Shown: positions 1 to 4,819 of the stretch, one piece after another
How positions within the stretch are numbered: position 1 is the first letter of the stretch
How the letters are laid out: each line of letters begins with the position of its first letter
Position numbers and translations under genes: made by a program
Assembly: GCA_946187365.1 (NCBI GenBank)
Contig: CAMHRD010000097.1
Coordinates: 1-5,288, forward strand
Origin: an uncultured Bacteroidales bacterium
Lineage (GTDB): Bacteria > Bacteroidota > Bacteroidia > Bacteroidales > UBA932
Direction of reading: 5' to 3'
Length of the DNA stretch: 5,288 bases
Notes under the pieces: model-generated
What the model saw: the letters and a program-made list of their open reading frames with translations, nothing else
Told to the model about the DNA's origin: nothing
The model's database searches: none

Positions 1-119
1 GGACAGAAACTCAGGCTGATAAGCAATGCCTGAGCCGTAGAATAATCCAGGCTCACAAGTATTGCGGTAAGCATAGCAACAGCCAAAATCCAATATGCAA
101 TCCTTCCAACTGTTCTCAT
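1..119 (-). CDS. 5' fragment of an unidentified membrane-anchored protein
   Basis: This is the start of a minus-strand gene cut by the left window edge. From the ATG at 119 the frame stays open for 39 codons. The N-terminus begins MRTVGRIAYW, followed by a hydrophobic stretch (ILAVAMLTAILVSL, about residues 11-24), a short polar step (DYSTAQ) and a second hydrophobic run (ALLISLSF, about 31-38) before the edge. This suggests an N-terminal membrane segment or signal anchor with a basic start, the positive-inside arrangement. A well-formed Bacteroides-type promoter lies immediately upstream, which supports both strand and start. An internal ATG at 72-74 would cut the hydrophobic segment, so 119 is preferred. 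Too little is visible to name a family or function. Confidence 0.6.
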   Translation of the reverse strand, partial: MRTVGRIAYWILAVAMLTAILVSLDYSTAQALLISLSFC

Positions 120-126
120 TGCATCA

Positions 127-157
127 CAAAAGTAGGGAAATTGTAGAGCTATACAAA
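127..157 (-). promoter_or_regulatory. Bacteroides-type promoter for the leftmost minus-strand gene
   Basis: On the minus strand, TTTG (154-157) is followed after exactly 19 nt by TACTTTTG (127-134). This fits the Bacteroidetes primary sigma consensus TTTG-N19/21-TAnnTTTG. The -7 box ends only 7 nt before the ATG at 119, so the transcript should start at or next to the start codon. Boxes and spacing are seen in the sequence; the promoter role is inferred. Confidence 0.6.
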
Positions 158-205
158 GAAATCCTGCTTGCAGTGGGTTTTGACAAGGGTATAGAGGGTT
201 TTAAC

Positions 206-238
206 TTTGGAAAAACCTTTGTCCGCGCCCTACCTTTG
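206..238 (+). promoter_or_regulatory. Bacteroides-type promoter for the small membrane protein gene
   Basis: TTTG (206-209) is followed after 21 nt by TACCTTTG (231-238), a full match to TAnnTTTG. A second TTTG at 218-221 is too close to serve as the -33 box. Transcription would begin near 243-246, giving a leader of about 25 nt that is rich in A and has no Shine-Dalgarno motif, before the ATG at 269. This promoter is the main reason for preferring that start over the in-frame ATG at 95. Confidence 0.65.
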
Positions 239-268
239 CAGTGTAAAAAACATCTAAAAACTTTTGTT

Positions 269-655
269 ATGAAAGAAGAACTTATGTACGTAGCAGATTC
301 TACCTGTTCAGCTCCGGTTGAGTGCGTAGATTGTGCAGGTCAGCCTGCAACCCTCTTTTTTGAAGGCGGTCTGCCGGGAATGATTGTCATCACCCTCCTC
401 CTCATTGCCCTTCTCTTTGCAGCCTGGAAAGCTCCGCGATGGGTCAAAGAAATTGGCCTTGCAGCATTGGTCGTATCTGCATTCTGGACTCTTTACGGCC
501 TCTATCAGATCTTCAGCATTGTAAGCGTCACAGGAGATGTTCCTTTCTCTGTTGTATGCTCAGGATTCAAAGTATCCCTTATAGGCTTCCTCTACGGCCT
601 GATTGTCTACTTTGTCTCACTCATCATCAGAGTAGTCCAGAAGCCGAGAATCTAG
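269..655 (+). CDS. small three-helix membrane protein, MotA/TolQ/ExbB-like
   Basis: The product is 128 residues. It begins with a short polar segment containing three cysteines (13, 20, 22), then FFEGGLPG (30-37), and three predicted membrane helices at about 36-53, 62-86 and 99-122, ending QKPRI. The second and third helices carry the pattern GLAALVV...LYGLYQIF...GFKVSLIGFLYGLIVYFVSLII. This resembles small Bacteroidetes proteins annotated as MotA/TolQ/ExbB proton-channel family (GLKVSLITTLYGLIIF-type motif), but here the TT/TY step reads IGF. It is about half the length of a normal ExbB and lacks the cytoplasmic domain between helices 1 and 2. The frame is open back to 95, but a promoter at 206-238 lies inside that extension, so 269 is chosen; ATG at residue 6 is also possible. 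The family link comes from motif memory and is moderate. Role unknown; it may be an inner-membrane accessory or a non-conducting relative. Confidence 0.6.
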   Translation: MKEELMYVADSTCSAPVECVDCAGQPATLFFEGGLPGMIVITLLLIALLFAAWKAPRWVKEIGLAALVVSAFWTLYGLYQIFSIVSVTGDVPFSVVCSGFKVSLIGFLYGLIVYFVSLIIRVVQKPRI

Positions 656-688
656 CGGCAACAACTTGCCGATATCGTTGACAAAGGT

Positions 689-723
689 GTTCCCGGCGTC
701 CGGATTTTACGGACACTGGGAAC
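689..723 (+). repeat. hairpin unit 1 (sub-family A)
   Basis: The arms 689-702 and 710-723 pair over 14 positions with one G·T and one C·A mismatch (697/715), around the 7-nt loop 703-709. The mismatch lies where unit 2 has T-A (749/766), so this copy looks slightly decayed. It starts 34 nt after the stop of the small membrane protein gene and is not followed by a T-run on the plus strand. Confidence 0.75.
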
Positions 724-736
724 GAAAAAGGGGCCA

Positions 737-778
737 AAGTGTTCCTGGTGTCCGGATTTTCGGACACTGGGAACACTT
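737..778 (+). repeat. hairpin unit 2 (sub-family A, best stem)
   Basis: The arms 737-754 and 761-778 pair over 18 positions, all Watson-Crick except two wobble pairs (747/768 and 746/769), around a 6-nt loop GATTTT. The purine-rich leader GAAAAAGGGGCCAAA precedes it. This is the longest and best stem of the four. Read on the minus strand, the hairpin is followed by a pyrimidine-rich tract. Confidence 0.8.
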
Positions 779-813
779 GGTGTATGCTGAGGTTGAGGTA
801 AAAGGGTTAAAGT

Positions 814-848
814 GCTCAAGGTGTCCGGAAAAAGGGGACACCTTAAGC
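814..848 (+). repeat. hairpin unit 3 (sub-family B)
   Basis: The arms 814-826 and 836-848 pair over 13 positions with one C·A mismatch (817/845) around a 9-nt A/G-rich loop. The inner core GGTGTCC/GGACACC matches sub-family A, while the outer arm is GCTCAA instead of GTTCCT. A leader AAAAGGGTTAAA precedes it. Confidence 0.75.
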
Positions 849-864
849 GAAAAGGGGGGTAAAA

Positions 865-901
865 TGCTCAAGGTGTCCGTAAAACAGGGACACCTTAAGC
901 A
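865..901 (+). repeat. hairpin unit 4 (sub-family B)
   Basis: The arms 865-878 and 888-901 pair over 14 positions with the same C·A mismatch as unit 3 (869/897), around a 9-nt loop. It repeats unit 3 almost exactly apart from the loop. It lies 27 nt beyond the tonB stop; read on the minus strand it is followed by ATTTTACC, so it could help end the exbB-exbD-tonB transcript, although the T-tract is weak. Confidence 0.75.
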
Positions 902-928
902 GTAGGGGTGATTTTGGCGGGGAGAAGG

Positions 929-1762
929 TTACTTGAGGGTGAAGACGTAGGTGATGTAGCCTACCTGGGCGGAGGTAGGGGTGGAGATGCCGGAGCCTGT
1001 GCCGGAGGAGCCGGAACCTGTGCCTGTGGTGCCTGTGCCGGAGGAGTTGGAAGTTGGGGAGAAGCGGGCTTTGAGGGCGGCGGTTTTGGCGGCCTGCCAG
1101 AGTGTTGGGTCATTGACGGTGGTGCCGCTCTGGCCAGGGATGGCGTTGGTGACCTTGCCCGTCTCATCTACAACTATCTTAACCACAACAACTCCGCTCT
1201 TGTTCACCTCGTATTTTGGCTTTGGAAGTGAGCCTACTACTGAGCGTCCCTCCAGCCTTACTGAAGGCTGGCCGGTTACGGGACCGCTGTCTGTGTTGCC
1301 CTGTGAATGCCCGGCTTTGAGGTCATTCTCTATCTTCTCTGAAGTCTGTGCCTGCTTTGTATCCTTCTTGTTGTCTGCAGAAGGGAAGAGAGCTCTCTTG
1401 TCCACCTCTCTCTTTGGCTCGGTAACAGGGACATCTCCTTTACCCTGAGCCGTAGTGGCTTTGCCGGCGTTGCTCTTTTCCGCCTGGAGCGGAGCCTTGG
1501 CCTTCTGAACAATGTTCACCTCTTTATCAGGGTCTGCCTTTGGAGCTCTTGGTTCTCTGGAGAGTTGTTTGATGACGGGTTTTGGTACCTCTTCAAGGGG
1601 TATCTCCAGCAGTATACCCTGCTCAGGAGGCGGCGGATATATGAGTTTGAAGCCGCTGATACCCAAGACTAAAAGCAACACGGCGTGAAAGGCAACAGTA
1701 AGAACCGTGCCTATTTTCTTACCCTCGCGGGCCTGCCTTTGCTGCTTTGTCATTGAATACAT
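929..1762 (-). CDS. tonB: energy transducer TonB
   Basis: TonB links the ExbB-ExbD proton channel in the inner membrane to TonB-dependent receptors in the outer membrane. The 277-residue protein has a short basic cytoplasmic start, a membrane anchor at about 17-42 and PPPPEQGILLEI at 43-54, a motif typical of Bacteroidetes TonBs. A Lys/Glu/Pro/Ala-rich periplasmic linker follows (about 60-170). The TonB C-terminal domain spans about 172-277: GRSVVGSLPKPKY, VVVVKIVVDETGKV, NDPTLWQAAKTAALKARF, and the closing strand VGYITYVFTLK. Between ARFSPT and QVGYITYVF sits an unusual Gly/Ser/Thr-rich stretch (residues 238-265) where relatives have a short turn. The ATG overlaps the exbD stop by one base (TAATG), indicating translational coupling; Met4 is a less likely start. 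It is the last gene of the exbB-exbD-tonB operon. Confidence 0.9.
   Translation of the reverse strand: MYSMTKQQRQAREGKKIGTVLTVAFHAVLLLVLGISGFKLIYPPPPEQGILLEIPLEEVPKPVIKQLSREPRAPKADPDKEVNIVQKAKAPLQAEKSNAGKATTAQGKGDVPVTEPKREVDKRALFPSADNKKDTKQAQTSEKIENDLKAGHSQGNTDSGPVTGQPSVRLEGRSVVGSLPKPKYEVNKSGVVVVKIVVDETGKVTNAIPGQSGTTVNDPTLWQAAKTAALKARFSPTSNSSGTGTTGTGSGSSGTGSGISTPTSAQVGYITYVFTLK
968..1051 (-). repeat. low-complexity Gly/Ser/Thr insertion within tonB
   Basis: This stretch encodes residues 238-265 of TonB, rich in Gly, Ser and Thr, with SSGTG occurring twice. On the plus strand a 16-bp sequence (GCCTGTGCCGGAGGAG) recurs exactly at 995-1010 and 1031-1046, an offset of 36 bp or 12 codons, so the frame is kept. 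This pattern suggests expansion by replication slippage. Confidence 0.75.
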
Positions 1763-2175
1763 TACTCAGGTGAGGTGGCAAGGATTACCTTGTATTGGTT
1801 GCGCTTTGCAATGTTCATCAGTTCTACAACCTTCTCAATTGGAACACTCTGGTCTGCCAGAATGGTGAAGGTTGGTTCCTCCGTGTTCTGGAGGAGAGCC
1901 TGTATGGAGACTTCAACCTGCTCATACGGAGTGGCTTGCTGGTGGCCGTTGATGTGGTATGAGAAGGTGTTGCTTTCCGGGTAATGCTTTATGGAAACGC
2001 TCACCTGCGGCTTTGCGGAGATCTGGTTGGTACTCTTTGGAAGCAGCAACTTGAGAGCGTTAGGGTTTATGAGTGTGGAGGTTACAAGGAAGAAGATGAG
2101 GAGTAGAAAGACAATGTCCGTCATTGAGGACATGCTGAACTTTGCATCTACCTTGTTTCTCTGTTGAATTGCCAT
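1762..2175 (-). CDS. exbD: ExbD/TolR-family biopolymer transport protein
   Basis: ExbD is the small subunit of the proton-driven ExbB-ExbD motor that energises TonB. The 137-residue product has a short cytoplasmic N-terminus (MAIQQRNKVDAKF), one membrane helix at about 17-36 (SMTDIVFLLLIFFLVTSTL), and a periplasmic domain ending in ILADQSVPIEKVVELMNIAKRNQYKVILATSPE, the usual ExbD/TolR pattern. Asp20 in SMTD is the expected proton-carrying residue, equivalent to Asp25 of E. coli ExbD. Length is normal. It starts 5 nt after the exbB stop and its own stop overlaps the tonB start. The family has paralogues such as TolR, but the adjacent TonB favours ExbD. Only one exbD copy is present, whereas many Bacteroidetes operons carry two. 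Confidence 0.92.
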   Translation of the reverse strand: MAIQQRNKVDAKFSMSSMTDIVFLLLIFFLVTSTLINPNALKLLLPKSTNQISAKPQVSVSIKHYPESNTFSYHINGHQQATPYEQVEVSIQALLQNTEEPTFTILADQSVPIEKVVELMNIAKRNQYKVILATSPE

Positions 2176-2180
2176 AATAA

Positions 2181-2900
2181 TTATTTTGCTGGTTTGTCTG
2201 CAGGTTCGTGGAGCAGATCCATAAACTCTATGGTGTTGCTCTGGAGTGTAAATACCAGGTCTGAAACCTTGGATGTAAGGTAGTTGTATCCAAAGTAAGC
2301 CAGGATACCTACAATAAGACCGGCAACGGTGGTAATCATTGCAGTGTAGATACCGCTGCTGAGCAGTGTGATATCTATGTTGTTACCAGCCTGGCTCATA
2401 TTGAAGAAGGCTTGCACCATACCGAGTACGGTTCCCAAAAATCCAAGCATTGGGGCGCCTCCGGCAATGGAAGCCAGTGAAGGGAGTCCCTTCTCAAGCC
2501 TTGCAATCTCTATGTTTCCCATATTCTCCACGGCGGTCTGGATATCCGTCAGAGGTCTTCCCATTCTCTCAATTCCCTTCTCAATGAGGTGAGAGACAGG
2601 GGTATCCTGCTGGCGGCAGAGGTTAAGTGCTGCAGAGATTTTACCATCGTGAATAAAATCTCTTATATCCCTCATAAAATTAGGGTCAATCTTTGAGGCA
2701 CGGCTAATTGTCCACCACTTCATTCCGAAGATGTAAATGGTTAGTACGGAGAGAATTACAAGAGGAATCATAAGCCATCCGCCCTTAACTGCCATGTCTA
2801 TCATGGAGAGGGAGACCTTTTGGCTGGAGGCGAGTGTGCCGGCTGCCTGGTTTACGGCTTCTACGGCGTCTGCCTGGAGAAAAAAAGTGATCAAACTCAT
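2181..2900 (-). CDS. exbB: ExbB/TolQ/MotA-family proton channel protein
   Basis: ExbB forms the pentameric inner-membrane channel around ExbD that uses the proton gradient to drive TonB. The 239-residue product has an N-terminal segment, helix 1 at about 41-60 (GWLMIPLVILSVLTIYIFGM), a cytoplasmic domain (about 61-142), helix 2 at about 143-166 with the family motif GGAPMLGFLGTVLGMVQAF, and helix 3 at about 184-206 (AMITTVAGLIVGILAYF). Thr157 and Thr191 align by eye with E. coli ExbB Thr148 and Thr181, the polar residues lining the proton path. The hydrophobic N-terminus (SLITFFLQADA) is short; many Bacteroidetes ExbBs have a longer leading helix. It is the first gene of the operon, 65 bp after truA, with a candidate promoter in that gap. 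Confidence 0.93.
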   Translation of the reverse strand: MSLITFFLQADAVEAVNQAAGTLASSQKVSLSMIDMAVKGGWLMIPLVILSVLTIYIFGMKWWTISRASKIDPNFMRDIRDFIHDGKISAALNLCRQQDTPVSHLIEKGIERMGRPLTDIQTAVENMGNIEIARLEKGLPSLASIAGGAPMLGFLGTVLGMVQAFFNMSQAGNNIDITLLSSGIYTAMITTVAGLIVGILAYFGYNYLTSKVSDLVFTLQSNTIEFMDLLHEPADKPAK

Positions 2901-2921
2901 ATTATTAAGTATTATTTATTT

Positions 2922-2952
2922 CAAAATCTGTTTTTGCAAGCCTACAAGCAAA
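2922..2952 (-). promoter_or_regulatory. candidate promoter for exbB-exbD-tonB
   Basis: On the minus strand TTTG (2949-2952) lies 19 nt before AGATTTTG (2922-2929). The spacing and the TTTG end of the -7 box fit the Bacteroides pattern, but the leading TA is replaced by AG. Transcription would start near 2915, with a short A/T-rich leader to the ATG at 2900. Cotranscription from truA is an alternative. Confidence 0.35.
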
Positions 2953-2954
2953 AA
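2931..2954. repeat. short inverted repeat between truA and exbB
   Basis: TTTTTGC (2931-2937) and GCAAAAA (2948-2954) are perfect 7-bp inverted arms with a 10-nt spacer. The repeat overlaps the -33 box of the candidate exbB promoter. It could be an operator, or a weak end signal for truA. At this length and A/T content it may also be chance. Confidence 0.3.
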
Positions 2955-2965
2955 GTGTGCAAGAG

Positions 2966-3757
2966 CTACTTTATTGGGTATGGATAGGTTATCCTGGTCA
3001 AAAAGAGGGCATTACCCGGGACGCTCTGAGCCGCGGAGGAACGGTTTTTCTTTTTGAGCATCTCCTCAATCCACTCCGGCTCTCTCTTTCCGAGCCCCAC
3101 TTCCAGCAGGGATCCCACCATGGCCCTGACCATATTTCTTAGGAAGCGGTTGGCGGTAACGGTGAAGACATATCTCTTTCCCCTGCAGCCCGCATTGAAC
3201 GGGGTGGGGAGGGGAGCCTTCTTCCAGAGTGCCTCTGTTACAGTACAAACGGAGGTTTTGTTGTCACTTCCAACCTTCTGCAGGGAGGCAAAATCTTTTG
3301 TCCCGATGAAATATTTGGCAGCCCTGTTCATGGCCTCTATGTTGAGAGTTTTGCACTTAACATAGAAGGTAAACCGGTCATCAAACGGGGAGGGTTCCGT
3401 GGAGATGAAATAGTTGTAGGTACGGCTGGTTGCATCAAAGCGGGCGTGGGCCTCCGGGTGCATTTTATAAATGCCCTCAACCTTGATTTGGGCGGGCAGA
3501 ATGGCATTTAATTTGTATAGAAATTGCTTTTGAGATTTTCCACTGAGAGCTGTCTGGGATTGGATATCTGTGTGGGCAATGTAGTTGACGGCATTAACGC
3601 CGCTATCTGTTCTACCGGCACCTGTAATCTCAATCTTCTCCTTCAGCAAAAGTGAAAAAGCTTTTTGAAGTTCCTCTTGAACGCCGGTTGCGTTCTTTTG
3701 AATTTGCCAGCCGCTAAAGGGGGCTCCGTTATATGACAGACGAATAAAGTATCTCAT
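2966..3757 (-). CDS. truA: tRNA pseudouridine synthase A (positions 38-40)
   Basis: TruA converts uridines 38-40 of the tRNA anticodon arm to pseudouridine in the cytoplasm. From the ATG at 3757 the product is 263 residues, the family's normal length. It starts MRYFIRLSYNGAPFSGWQIQ, the standard TruA beginning. The catalytic motif is GAGRTDSGVNA (46-56), with Asp51 as the catalytic aspartate. Later motifs include FDATSRTYNYFI, GTKDFASLQK, RFLRNMVRAMVGSLLEVGLGK and the closing ALFLTRITYP. The frame is open upstream to 3964, but that 69-residue extension has no TruA similarity and overlaps the divergent moxR gene, so it is rejected. The usual RTDxGVHA motif has Asn in place of His at residue 55. 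A TAnnTTTG box lies just 6 nt before the start. Confidence 0.94.
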   Translation of the reverse strand: MRYFIRLSYNGAPFSGWQIQKNATGVQEELQKAFSLLLKEKIEITGAGRTDSGVNAVNYIAHTDIQSQTALSGKSQKQFLYKLNAILPAQIKVEGIYKMHPEAHARFDATSRTYNYFISTEPSPFDDRFTFYVKCKTLNIEAMNRAAKYFIGTKDFASLQKVGSDNKTSVCTVTEALWKKAPLPTPFNAGCRGKRYVFTVTANRFLRNMVRAMVGSLLEVGLGKREPEWIEEMLKKKNRSSAAQSVPGNALFLTRITYPYPIK

Positions 3758-3763
3758 ATAGCG

Positions 3764-3771
3764 CAAAGGTA
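3764..3771 (-). promoter_or_regulatory. -7 box of the truA promoter
   Basis: The minus strand reads TACCTTTG, a full match to TAnnTTTG and identical to the box at 231-238. It ends 6 nt before the truA ATG, which implies a leaderless or nearly leaderless message. No clean TTTG sits at 19-21 nt upstream; the nearest (3797-3800) is 25 nt away, so the -33 part is uncertain. Confidence 0.5.
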
Positions 3772-3814
3772 AGAAATTGAAAGTAAAAAGAATAACAAAG
3801 TAATTTAAACAATT

Positions 3815-4807
3815 ATGGAGAACGTTAACATAAAGGAACTGAATGATAGGATTCAGAAAGAGAGCGCCTTTGTAGATATCATCTCTATGGAGATGAACAA
3901 GGTGATTGTTGGGCAAAAACATCTGGTTGAGGATCTGCTCATTGGATTGCTTGCAGACGGACATCTGTTGCTGGAGGGAATGCCTGGTTTGGCAAAAACC
4001 CTGGCTATAAGCACATTGGCAGATATCATTGATGCAAAGTTCAACAGGATTCAGTTTACTCCGGACTTGCTTCCTTCTGATATTGTGGGAACAATGATCT
4101 ACAGTCAGAAGAACGAGCAGTTCCAGGTAAAACAGGGACCTGTCTTTGCAAACTTTGTATTGGCGGATGAGATTAACCGTTCACCTGCAAAGGTACAGAG
4201 TGCTCTGCTGGAGGCAATGCAGGAGAGAGCCGTAACCATTGGAGACAACACCTACGCCCTTCCTAAACCGTTCCTTGTAATGGCAACACAAAACCCTATA
4301 GAACAGGAGGGTACATATCCGCTGCCTGAAGCACAGATGGACCGTTTCATGCTTAAGGTGATTGTTAATTACCCTAAGAAGGATGAGGAGAAACAGATTA
4401 TTAAGATGCACAACGCACAGGAGTTCCCTAAGGCAAGCACAGTTCTTAAGCCTGAGGATATTGTCCGTGCAAGAAGCGTTGTAAAAGACGTTTACATGGA
4501 TGAGAAGATTGAGCGTTACATTGTAGATATAGTTTACGCAACCAGAACTCCGGAGGAGTATGGACTTGGAAAGATTAAGAATCTGATTCAGTACGGTGCT
4601 TCTCCAAGAGCAAGTATTTCACTTGCAAAGGCAGCCAAGGCTTACGCATTCATAAAGAGAAGAGGCTATGTAATTCCGGAGGATGTAAGAGCCGTATGCT
4701 ACGAGGTATTGCGTCACCGTATTGGTCTTACATACGAGGCTGAGGCAGAGAATATTACAACAGAGAATCTGATTACCGAGATAGTAAATATTGTACCGGT
4801 TCCATAA
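3815..4807 (+). CDS. MoxR-family AAA+ ATPase
   Basis: MoxR ATPases are chaperone-like AAA+ proteins that work with von Willebrand A-type partners encoded beside them. The 330-residue product shows the full motor: Walker A GMPGLAKT (55-62), Walker B VLADE (115-119, with Asp118 and Glu119), sensor 1 ATQNP (157-161, Asn160), a probable arginine finger in QMDRF (Arg177), and sensor 2 GASPRAS (261-267, Arg265), followed by the helical lid domain. Length is normal for the family. It is divergent from truA with a 57-bp gap; no convincing Bacteroides promoter is seen on the plus strand (TTG at 3777-3779 and TAATTTAA at 3802-3809 are weak). The DUF58 gene follows after 12 nt, matching the start of Bat-type operons in Bacteroidetes. 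The substrate remains inferred. Confidence 0.94.
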   Translation: MENVNIKELNDRIQKESAFVDIISMEMNKVIVGQKHLVEDLLIGLLADGHLLLEGMPGLAKTLAISTLADIIDAKFNRIQFTPDLLPSDIVGTMIYSQKNEQFQVKQGPVFANFVLADEINRSPAKVQSALLEAMQERAVTIGDNTYALPKPFLVMATQNPIEQEGTYPLPEAQMDRFMLKVIVNYPKKDEEKQIIKMHNAQEFPKASTVLKPEDIVRARSVVKDVYMDEKIERYIVDIVYATRTPEEYGLGKIKNLIQYGASPRASISLAKAAKAYAFIKRRGYVIPEDVRAVCYEVLRHRIGLTYEAEAENITTENLITEIVNIVPVP

Positions 4808-4811
4808 GGAG
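4806..4811 (+). promoter_or_regulatory. Shine-Dalgarno-like ribosome binding site of the DUF58 gene
   Basis: AAGGAG lies 8 nt before the ATG at 4820 and overlaps the stop codon of the MoxR gene. A complete motif like this is uncommon in Bacteroidetes, where most starts have A-rich leaders. It supports the start and suggests coupled translation of the two genes. Confidence 0.5.
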
Positions 4812-4819
4812 TTATTTGT

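Larger units (their letters stand above)
681..905 (+). repeat. array of four directly oriented hairpin repeats
   Basis: The gap between two convergent genes is nearly filled by four imperfect palindromes, with arms starting near 689, 739, 814 and 866. All share a core like GGTGTCC...GGACACC. Three of them (units 2-4) are preceded by a purine-rich leader of the form AAAAGGG(G)..AAA, so the units lie in the same orientation. Units 1 and 2 form one sub-family (outer arms GTTCC/GGAAC) and units 3 and 4 another (GCTCAAG/CTTAAGC). Such REP-like palindromes are often non-autonomous and may be spread by a RAYT-type transposase elsewhere in the genome. They could also form a bidirectional transcription barrier between the convergent genes. 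No protein-coding content is supported in 656-928. Confidence 0.75.

Noticed and set aside
95..268. In-frame N-terminal extension of the small membrane protein
   Set aside because: It contains a full promoter (206-238) and lacks features of the family; the ATG at 269 follows an A-rich leader that fits the promoter.
666..905. Open frame of 79 codons across the hairpin array
   Set aside because: Its protein sequence simply mirrors the DNA repeats, and no promoter or start signal supports it.
681..905. Hairpin array as a CRISPR
   Set aside because: The units are palindromic throughout, differ between sub-families, and have short, similar leaders between them instead of unique, equal-length spacers; there are no cas genes in the window.
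908..1448. Plus-strand open frames opposite tonB
   Set aside because: They are low-complexity shadows of the Gly/Ser/Thr- and Lys/Pro-rich tonB coding strand; the minus-strand frame has clear TonB domains.
3758..3964. Upstream extension of the truA frame by 69 codons
   Set aside because: It has no TruA similarity, runs over the divergent moxR start and the truA promoter box, and the family N-terminus fits the ATG at 3757.
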